From Micromonosporaceae bacterium (GTDB taxonomy: Bacteria; Actinomycetota; Actinomycetes; Mycobacteriales; Micromonosporaceae), in contig WHSM01000005.1 of the NCBI GenBank assembly GCA_009380105.1, positions 1 through 37,244 on the forward strand: a DNA stretch of 37,244 nt, written 5' to 3'. A model generated the notes under the pieces. The model was not told where the DNA came from and ran no database searches. It saw only the letters and a list, made by a program, of their open reading frames with translations. The position numbers were made by a program, and so were the translations under genes. Positions within the stretch are counted from its first letter, which is position 1. Each line of letters begins with the position of its first letter. This document shows, one piece after another, positions 17,385 through 35,900 of the stretch.

Positions 17385-18173
17385 TCAGCGCAGCGCGTAC
17401 TCGAGAATGTGCCGCTCGTGGTCCAGCAGCCGCAGGTCGCGCATCGGGCGCCGCAGATGGCCCTTGCGCACGATCCGCACGAACGCCGGGTCGCCGGCCG
17501 CCGCCATCCGCCGGATCCCCTCCACGTGGTCGATGATCCGCTTGCGGATCACCCGGACCAGCCGGTGCCGGTCCCGCGGCGTCAGCCCGTACGCGTCGGC
17601 GAACATCCGCAGCCGCCGCGGCCGGTCCGGGCGCTTCCAACCGAGCGTGTACGAGTCCCGGTCGCTGAACAGCGGCACCCAGGTCCAGGCCGCATAGGCG
17701 ACGTCGTAGATGCGAGCCCCGGGAGAGGCGAGGTCGAAGTCGATCAGCGCGAGCGTCCCGTCGGGCCGCCAGATCACGTTGTGCGGCGCCGCGTCGTGGT
17801 GGCACACCACTTCCGTGTCCGGCGGGGGCGGGCCGAACGAGCGCCACACCATGCCCGGCGGGGTGCGGAAGCCGTACTGCGCATCGTGGAACATCCGCAG
17901 CATCTTCGCCACCGTGGCCAGGGCCTCGTCGGTGGTCCAGTGCTCGGCGAGCGGATACTCGCCGCACTCCCCCTCGATGTACGAGAGCACCTCGCGGCCG
18001 CGCTCGTCGATGCCGTGCGCGCGGGGGGCTCCATCGAAGCCGACCGCCTCCAGGTGGCGCAGCAGCGCGTGCACGGCGCGGGTCCACGGGCCCGTGTTCC
18101 GGCGCACGGTGTGCCCCACCCGGGACACCCGGCTCGTGTTGCCGCCGTGAAGCGGGATCTCCTGTTGCGTCAC
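17385..18173 (-). CDS. Aminoglycoside phosphotransferase-family (APH/choline-kinase-like) protein
   Basis: 262 residues with the kinase-like fold of the APH family. The catalytic loop is HHDAAPHNVIW (His125-Trp135, catalytic Asp127, Asn132) and the metal-binding aspartate is in LIDFDLAS (Asp145). The N-terminal lobe is short, and the C-terminal half is helical and arginine-rich. Members phosphorylate small molecules such as choline, homoserine, fructosamine or antibiotics; the substrate here is unknown. It lies 29 bases downstream of ftsY on the same strand, so it is probably cotranscribed. GTG start at 18173. Confidence 0.85.
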   Translation of the reverse strand: MTQQEIPLHGGNTSRVSRVGHTVRRNTGPWTRAVHALLRHLEAVGFDGAPRAHGIDERGREVLSYIEGECGEYPLAEHWTTDEALATVAKMLRMFHDAQYGFRTPPGMVWRSFGPPPPDTEVVCHHDAAPHNVIWRPDGTLALIDFDLASPGARIYDVAYAAWTWVPLFSDRDSYTLGWKRPDRPRRLRMFADAYGLTPRDRHRLVRVIRKRIIDHVEGIRRMAAAGDPAFVRIVRKGHLRRPMRDLRLLDHERHILEYALR

Positions 18174-18202
18174 CCGACTCTCCGCCGCGCTGCCGCAGTG
18201 CC

Positions 18203-19366
18203 CTAGCTCGCCTCGCCGACAAGAGCGTCGGCGAACTGCTCGGGGTCGAACGGGGCGAGGTCGTCGGGGCCTTCCCCCAGCCCGACGAGTTTCACGGGGA
18301 TGCCGAGCTTGCGCTGCACGGCGATGACGATGCCGCCTTTGGCGGTGCCGTCCAGTTTGGTCAACGCGACTCCGGTCACGTCCACCACCTCGGTGAAGAC
18401 GCGGGCCTGCTCCAGGCCATTCTGACCGGTGGTGGCGTCCAGCACCAGCAATGTCTCGTCGACCTCGCCGTGCTTGGACACGACTCGCTTGACCTTGCCG
18501 AGCTCGTCCATCAGGCCGATCTTGTTCTGCAGCCGGCCTGCGGTGTCGATCAGCACGGCGTCGACGCCGGCCTCGCGGCCGCGCCGCACCGCGTCGAAGG
18601 CGACGCTCGCGGGGTCCTGCCGCTCGGCGCCCCGCACCACCTCGGCGCCGACCCGCTCGGCCCAGGTGGCGAGCTGCTCGGTCGCGGCCGCGCGGAAGGT
18701 GTCCGCCGCGCCCAGCAGGACGCTTCGACCATCCGCGACCAACACGCGTGCGATCTTCCCACAGGTGGTGGTCTTGCCGGACCCGTTCACGCCAACCACC
18801 AGCATCACCGACGGCCGGTCGCCGTGGCGGGGTGTGCGCAGCGCGCGGTCCAGCTTCGGATCCAGGGCGGCGACCAGCTCCTCTGTCAGCAGCGTCCGCA
18901 GCTCTTCCGGGCCGCGGGCGCCCAGCACCATGGTGCGCTCGCGCAGCCGCTCGACAATCTCGGCGGTGGCCTCCAGGCCCACATCGGCGGACAGGAGCGT
19001 CTCTTCGACCTCTTCCCAGTCCTCGTCGTCGAGGTGGTCGCGGGACAGCAGGGACAGCAGGCCGCGGCCGAGCGTGTTCTGGGAGCGGGACAGCCGCGCG
19101 CGGAGCCGCACAAGGCGGCCCGCGGACGGCTCGGGCTCCTCGATGGGCACCGGGGCTGCGGCGGTCGGCGGAGCCTCCTCGGCCGGCGGGGCCTGCGTGC
19201 CCCGGGCCGGCGTCGCCGTGGCAGGCGCCTGCGCTGCCCGCTCGCCTGCTTCAGGCGCGGCCTCTGGCGGCGCCGGGGGCCGTTTCCGCAGCTTGGGCGC
19301 CACCAGAACAGCGGCGCCGACCAGCGCTGCCAGAACCACGATCACCGCGACGACCACGTACTCCAT
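18203..19366 (-). CDS. ftsY: Signal recognition particle receptor FtsY
   Basis: Membrane-associated GTPase that receives SRP-ribosome complexes. The 387 residues start with a membrane helix (VVVAVIVVLAALVGAAV), an alanine/proline-rich linker typical of actinobacterial FtsY, then an N domain and a G domain with GVNGSGKTTT (about 192-201), DTAGRLQNK, TKLDGTAKGG and the C-terminal GLGEGPDDLAPFDP signature. ATG 19366 is preferred, with AAGGA ten bases upstream and the membrane helix placed at the start; the open frame runs back to 19456. Its partner ffh is in the same window. It flanks the PKS/NRPS cluster boundary. Confidence 0.96.
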   Translation of the reverse strand: MEYVVVAVIVVLAALVGAAVLVAPKLRKRPPAPPEAAPEAGERAAQAPATATPARGTQAPPAEEAPPTAAAPVPIEEPEPSAGRLVRLRARLSRSQNTLGRGLLSLLSRDHLDDEDWEEVEETLLSADVGLEATAEIVERLRERTMVLGARGPEELRTLLTEELVAALDPKLDRALRTPRHGDRPSVMLVVGVNGSGKTTTCGKIARVLVADGRSVLLGAADTFRAAATEQLATWAERVGAEVVRGAERQDPASVAFDAVRRGREAGVDAVLIDTAGRLQNKIGLMDELGKVKRVVSKHGEVDETLLVLDATTGQNGLEQARVFTEVVDVTGVALTKLDGTAKGGIVIAVQRKLGIPVKLVGLGEGPDDLAPFDPEQFADALVGEAS

Positions 19367-19467
19367 GCCTGGAATCCTTCCATGCGCAGTCTCGTCACTA
19401 CCCGCGACGCCGGTGTTGACGCGCCGAACCCGCCCGGCAGTTGTGACCTCGCCCATCGCCGCGCCGG

Positions 19468-19496
19468 TTGACCACGCTGTCCGAGGCCGGAATCCT
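19468..19496 (+). promoter_or_regulatory. Candidate promoter driving the orphan riboswitch
   Basis: TTGACC (19468-19473) and AATCCT (19491-19496) are spaced by 17 bases. The -10 keeps A2, T3 and T6. A transcript would start near 19503, just before the cobalamin riboswitch core, and would run antisense into the 3' end of the NRPS gene. Confidence 0.4.
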
Positions 19497-19504
19497 CATG
19501 GAAA

Positions 19505-19625
19505 CCAACCGAACATCGAGGCGACGGAACCCAGGAACCGGTGCGAATCCGGGACGGTCCCGCCACTGTGACCGAGGAGCGCAACCCTCACTCTGCGCGC
19601 CGTGCTCCTGGACCAGGGCGCGCTG
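19505..19625 (+). promoter_or_regulatory. Cobalamin riboswitch core, apparently truncated at the 3' side
   Basis: The conserved adenosylcobalamin-aptamer core is clear: CGGAACC, then CCGGTGCGAATCCGG (19538-19552) and CGGTCCCGCCACTGTGACCG (19555-19574), then GAGG-AGCGCAA-CCTC as a short hairpin. The expected downstream half, including the B12 box that closes the P1 stem, is not recognisable before the NRPS stop codon at 19671. A GCGCGCC/GGCGCGC hairpin (19595-19601 with 19617-19623) follows. There is no plus-strand gene downstream: the next 12 kb is the NRPS on the opposite strand. The core is near certain; the truncation and loss of target are inferred. Confidence 0.8.
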
Positions 19626-19670
19626 CCCGCCCCGCTCCTGGGATCGCTCTGGTACGACGCGTGGCTCGGC

Positions 19671-21346
19671 TCATCCCGGGGCGTCGGGGGAGAGGATCCG
19701 CTCGACCAGCGCCGCGAGCTGGGCGACGTGCGGGGGCCGCAGCACGCCGACGTGACTGCCCGGCGCCCGGTGCGACCGCACGGTCCCGGTCGCCAACCCG
19801 CGCCAGTGCGCCAGGTACGCGTCGTAGTCCTGCTCGCCCAACGCGACGTGCTCGCCCTCGACCAGCTCGTCGCCGAGGATCAGGTCGGCATCGCCCGGGT
19901 ACCGGCCGAACCGGTACGCCAGCCGGCTCTCGGCGAGCCGCCGCCACACCCGTACCTGCTCCACCCAGTCGGCGCCCAGCTCATCGGGCTTGATCATCGC
20001 GTGCGCCCGGTCGTCGTCCACCACCTCGTGCAGCAGCCGCACCGCCTCCGCCCGGCGTTCCGCCGCACGGTCGTGGTCCGGCTCCGATCGGAGCTGCTGC
20101 AGCAGCAGTTCGCAGCGGCGCAGCACCCGCAGCGGCTCCGGCACGTCATTGTCGGCGCAGGCGAGACCCTCGAGAGCCGGGTCCAGGAGCACCAGCCTCA
20201 CCCGCTCACCGGACTCGGCCAGCCGCCGGCTGAGTTCCCATGTCACTGGCGCGCCGCCGCACCAGCCCAACAGGTGGTACGGCCCGCTGCCGGTCGCCGC
20301 CCGCAAGTCGACGAGGTACCGGTCGGCGAGCTCCTCGACACTCGACCCCGCCAGCTCCGGGTCCACCGACGCGGGGTGGCGGATCGCCGCCACCGGCTGC
20401 TCGGCCGGCAGCGCCTCGGTCAACTCCCGGTACCAGTGGATCCCGCCACCACCGGGGTGCACACACACCAGCGGCGCCTGCTTCCCCGACTCCCGCAGCC
20501 ACACCAGCGTGCTCTCCCCGTCGACGTCGCCGCCACCCGCCGGCCCGGTCATCGCCCGTATCGTCGCGGCCAGCGCCGCCACTGTGCGGACGCGCAGCAC
20601 CTCGCGGGGGGAGACGTCGATGGCGTGGTCGGCACGAAGCTTCGCAGCCACCCGCATCGCGGTCAGCGAGTGACCGCCGAGGGCGACGAAGTCGTCGTCC
20701 GGGGAGACCGCCGCCACCTCGAACAGCTCCGCCCAGACCCCCGCGATGACCCGCTCCAGGTCGTCTCCCACGGCGGCCGGCGCTCCGGCGGCAGTCGGGC
20801 GGCCCGTTGACGGCGCGGAGGTCTCGCGCGGGTCCGGTTCGTCGCATGGCGGGGTCCGCACGGGCGGCGCTGCCAGATGCCCGGACGGGGCCTCGGGCAC
20901 GTCCCACGTCACCGCGCCCTCCGGGTCCCGCGACATCGCGCTCAGCACCGCCCGGTAGACCTCACCGAGCCGCGCCGCGGTCGCCGAGCTGACCCGGCTC
21001 TCCCGGACCGTGAACTCGATGTGCCCCGGCCCGACGGTGACCACTAGCGGGAACTCGTTGGGACTGTTGTCGGCGGTGCGTCGCAGGTCGACCGCCTGCT
21101 GGTCGACGGTGTAGAAGTCGAGGTAGTTGAAGGTGTTGTCGATCAGCGGGGCGTCGGCGCCGGCGAGCCGCTGCAGCGCCGGCAGCGGGAACCGACGGTG
21201 CGCCCACATCGCGGTCTCGTCGGCGAACACATCCGCCACCAGGCCCTGCCAGGTCTCCGCGGCAGAGGTGACGCGCAACGGCAGGGTGTTGAGGAACATG
21301 CCGTACACCTCGTCGCCGCCGGCGGTCTCCAGCCGGCCGTTGCTGA

Positions 21347-21373
<27 letters not shown>
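19671..21373 (-). CDS. NRPS, 3' part after the frameshift: end of C4, carrier T4, thioesterase
   Basis: Continuation of the NRPS in another frame, about 566 residues. It starts with the rest of a condensation domain (QTPLAGLISNGR... MFLNTLPLRV). Next is a linker rich in Pro/Ala, then a carrier domain with the phosphopantetheine serine in VALGGHSL (codon 20669-20667). The terminal thioesterase follows (VCVHPGGGG oxyanion region; GWCGG nucleophile elbow with Cys, codon 20261-20259; VLLDP aspartate; GSHVGVL histidine). The thioesterase would release or cyclise the finished chain. No adenylation domain is present in this terminal module. The natural product ends here, 54 bases beyond a GC hairpin in the opposite orientation. 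Confidence 0.9.
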
Positions 21374-31985
<10,612 letters not shown>

Positions 31986-31993
<8 letters not shown>

Positions 31994-32954
31994 CGAGCAC
32001 CGCCTCCAGGGTGCTGGTGTAGCGTGCTGGGCCGAACTCCGGGGTGGTCACCAGGGGACTCACCGCGAAGTGGGTGGCTCCGGCCTCCCGGAACGCCACG
32101 ATGCGCTCGGCCACCTCCTTCCGGTCTCCGATCGCGGCGATGGCGTGGACCGCGGCGTCGCTGGGCCGGCCGGCGCGCACGTCGTCGCCGAAGCCGCTGG
32201 CAATCAGCTGCTTGCGCGTGTTCTCCATCCGCATGTAGCCGGCGAGGATCTTTCGGAACGCCTCCCGGTCCTCGGAGAGCGTGTCGGTGGCCGCCGCCAT
32301 CAGCATCACCACCACCGCGAACTCGCCGCGGTCCGCGCCACGCCGGGCCCAGCCCGCCCGCAGGTGCGGCATCACCCGGTCGCGCACGTCCTCCGGCGTG
32401 CAGATCCACAGCACCACCCCGTCGGCGAGCTCGCCTGCGAGCTCCAGCACCTTCGGACCCAGCGAGCCCACGTACACCGGCAGGTCGGGCCGGGCGCCCT
32501 GCAGGTAGGACATGCGACCGCTGAACCAGCGCCCGGAGACGTTCACCTCCCCGGTGCGGATCAGGTCGGTGACGATCGTCAGGTACTCCCGCATCGCCGG
32601 CGCCGGCGGCGGGTACGAGCCGCCCAGCGTCCACTCGCCCACCACCCGGTGGCCCACGCCGAGGCCGAGGATGAACCGGCCGTCGGAGACCTCGTCGATC
32701 GTGATGGCGGTCTGCGCCATCACGATGGGCGGCCGGCTGTAGATCGGCAGTATCCCGGACGCGATCCTGACGCCCTCGGTGTTCTCGGCGAGCGAGGTGA
32801 GCAGGATCGAGCTGTCGCGCTGGTTGGGCTGCTGCACCAGCCAGAGCGTGTCGGCGCCGGACTCGACCGCCAGGCGCGCCCGTTCGATGACACCGTCCTT
32901 GGAGAGATTGTCCTGGTCGACCACCGCGCCGACCCGTGGCATCGTCGTGTTCAT
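31986..32954 (-). CDS. Luciferase-like (LLM-class) flavin-dependent monooxygenase
   Basis: 322 residues of the bacterial-luciferase-like TIM-barrel family, using FMNH2 or reduced F420. Typical features are the N-terminal VGAVVDQDNL strand, SGADTLWLVQQ, the GILPIYSRPPIVMAQTA segment, SDGRFILGLGVGH, and PVYVGSLGPKVLELAGELADGVVL for phosphate binding. It lies between PKS and NRPS: its ATG is 12 bases after the PKS stop with GGGAGG in the gap, and its TAA overlaps the NRPS start. It therefore almost surely acts in the same pathway, perhaps hydroxylating a carrier-bound intermediate or tailoring the product. Reaction unproven. Compare the luciferase-like oxidase domains embedded in myxobacterial NRPS such as myxothiazol synthetase. 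Confidence 0.88.
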
Positions 32955-32966
32955 CTCGCCTCCCGC

Positions 32967-35900
32967 TCAGCCCTTGGTCAGCCGGTTCAGCTCCTGCGCC
33001 GCCTCCTCCTCGCTCAGCGACGACACCCGCTGCAGCACGGCCTCCTTCACCATCGCCGCGAGGTTGCGCACCGTGCGGGCCTCGAGCAGCTGGGCGATCG
33101 TCACCTCCACCTTGAAGTGGCGGTTCATCAGGTCTCCGAGCTGCACCCCCACCAGTGAGTCGCCGCCCAGGTCGACGAAATCGTCCTCGGCGCCGACCTT
33201 GTCGACTCCGAGCCCGTCCTGCCACAGGCCGGCGATCACCCGCTCGATGCCCGGCTCGGGCTCGACGTACGGCGTGGCGAGGTTGCGGGCGCCGCTGCGC
33301 CCGCCCGCCTGCGCGCCGCTGCTGAGCTGCTCCATCAGCGCGCCACGGGTCACCCGGGCGGCCTGCCGCAGCTTCTCGGCGAGGCCCCCGGGAGCGCACA
33401 GCAGCTGCGGCCGCGCCCGGCTGCCGAGCACCAGGCGCAGCGTCTCGGCGCCCTCGGCGTTGGACATGGCGCCCTCGGCCTCGTCCGGCCACAGCATCTC
33501 CGTGCCCGCCCCGGCCATACCGGTCGCGGCCGGGGCCTGGCTCGCGGCGGCCACAGTGCCGGTCTTCGGATCGACCCGCATCATGGTGAAGCCCTCGACC
33601 GCGACCAGCTCCACGCCGCGCTCGTCGACGATCGTGACGTCGGCCCGGGTCAGCTCGCCCTTCCCGTCGTCGCGGTAGCGGAGGATGCTGTGGCAGCGGG
33701 CCGGCAGCGGGGCGCGGACGGCGATCTTCTCGTACCCGATGGGCAGATACGTCCCGCCCAGCCGGTGCCCCTGCACCAGGCCGACCGCAGTGTCCAGCAA
33801 CGCCGGATGCAGCACGTAGTCGGCGGTCTCGGAGACGTGCTCCTCCGGAAGGCTGAGGCTGGCGAGGTCCTGCCCGTCCCCGCTGTGCAGCGAGGCCACG
33901 TTGTCCCAGCGGCGGCCGAAGGTGATCAGCGCGTCCGGCATCTCGGCCGTGGCGGAGGGCGGCGCCATCGGCACCTCGGCAGCGCATGCGCGTCGGCACG
34001 CGTCCAGGTCGTGCGTCCCGGCCGGGTCGCCGTCCAGCGGATGGACCTGGGCCCGCGCGTACTCCTGGGGCGCCGCCCCCGGCGCGCTGGCGACCACGCT
34101 CACGTCGAACCCGCCGTCGTCGCGGCGCCGCAGCTCCACCCGCGCGCCGACCCTGGAGTCGGCGACCAACGGCCGCGCCAGCCGCAGGTCGCGCAGCTCC
34201 GCGTTCGGCTCGCCGGTCACCTCCTGGTACGCGGCCCGGACCAGCTCCACCACGCCGGTCCCGGGGATCGTCGGCGTGCCGTTGAGCTTGTGCTCGGCGA
34301 GCACCCAGCTGTCGTGGGACATCTCAATCTCGAAGCTCGCGGCATCCTCGTCGCCCTGGTGCCGGCCGACCAGCAACGGATGCGCCACGGGAGTGGTGAC
34401 CCGGTTCTGGGCCAGGTCGCCCAGGATCCCGGGCGCGTTGCTCTCGGTCCCCATGCCGGCGTCTGTCCACAACGGCCAGTTGATCGACACCACGTGCCGC
34501 CCGGATCCCCGGCGGCTCTGCGCGAAGGCGTCCAGCACCGCGTTCGCCCCGTTGTAATCGCCCAGTCCGAAGTAGCCGGTGACCGAGGCGATCGACGAGT
34601 ACAGGACGAACAGCTCGGGCTGGAACACCTTGTCCACCACGTACGTGCCCGTCACCTTCGGCGAGAGCACCGCCTCGGCGGCCTCCCTCGAGCGGGTCTC
34701 CAACATTCCGCCGCCGGCCACACCGGCCAGATGGAACACGCCGTCCACCGGGCCGAAGGCGGCTTCCGCCTCCGACCGGATCTGTGTCATCCGGGCCTCG
34801 TCGGCCACGTCGCCAGCACACACCAGCACCTCGCCGCCGGCGGCCTCGACCGCCATCACCTCGCGGATCCGGCGCACCGTCGGGTCGCCTTTCGGGCCCC
34901 GCTCCAGCAGCGCCGGCCACTCGGCGCGGCCCGGCAGGCCGCTGCGTCCGATCAGCACCAGCCGGGCGTTCACCTCCTCAGCGAGCTGCCGCGCCAGCAC
35001 CAGACCCAGCCCTCCCAGGCCGCCGGTGAGCAGGTACGTCCCGCGCGCCTTCAACAGGCCGGGCACACCGTCTGGCGCCTGCGGCTGCGTCCCGGTGAAC
35101 GACCACGTCCACCGCTTCCAGCTGCGGTAGGCGATCTGCCCCTCGTGGTCACCCGCGGTCAGCTCCGCGAACAGCTGCTCGCCGAGCACACTGCTCTCGG
35201 CCGGCAGCGACATGTCGACGCTGTGACAGGTGAGGTTCTCGAACTCCCGGGGCGCGGTGGTCACCAGACCCAGCACGGCCGCCTTCGGCGGGTCCACCCG
35301 GCCTTCGCCGGTGACTTCCTGCATGTCAGTGGAGACGACACACAGCTCCACCGGTGTGCCGCGGAACACTCGTGCGGCGACCTGCAGCGCGGTCAGGCAA
35401 CTGTAGAAGCCGTGGGCGAGCCAGTGCCGGCTGCGGGCGACCTCGTCCATGTCGGACGGCCCCGCGCCGACCGTCCAGCCGTGCACCAGGCGCACCCGGC
35501 CGGGGCCGGTCTCCGCCACGCGCTGGAACAGCCGGGCGTAGTCCTCGACCTCGCCGATCCGCAGGCTGTGGAGGTCACCGTCCGCGGCGTACGCCTCGCC
35601 CGGCTCGGCGACCACGACCTGGGCGCCAGCGCCGCGCAGTCGCCGTGCCAGGTCCGCCAGACACCCGTCCCCGGGGTGCGCGAACACCACCCAGCGGGCA
35701 TCGTCCGCGGTCGCCGCCGAATCCTCGGCGGTCGGCGCGGCGCTCTCCCGCCAGAGCGGAAGGTAGTACGGCCCCGAATCCTCCGGCGCCGCGTCGCCAC
35801 CCTGTTGCGGGCTTGGCTCCACCCAGAACCGCTCCCGCTCGTACGGGTATCCGGGCAGCGGCGCCCTGGAGCGACCCTGGGCACCCCAGAACCGCTTCCA

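Noticed and set aside
19602-20810. Plus-strand frame after the riboswitch as its target gene
   Set aside because: It lies entirely antisense to the carrier and thioesterase domains, lacks any recognisable family, and has a shadow-type composition. The riboswitch therefore has no visible target.
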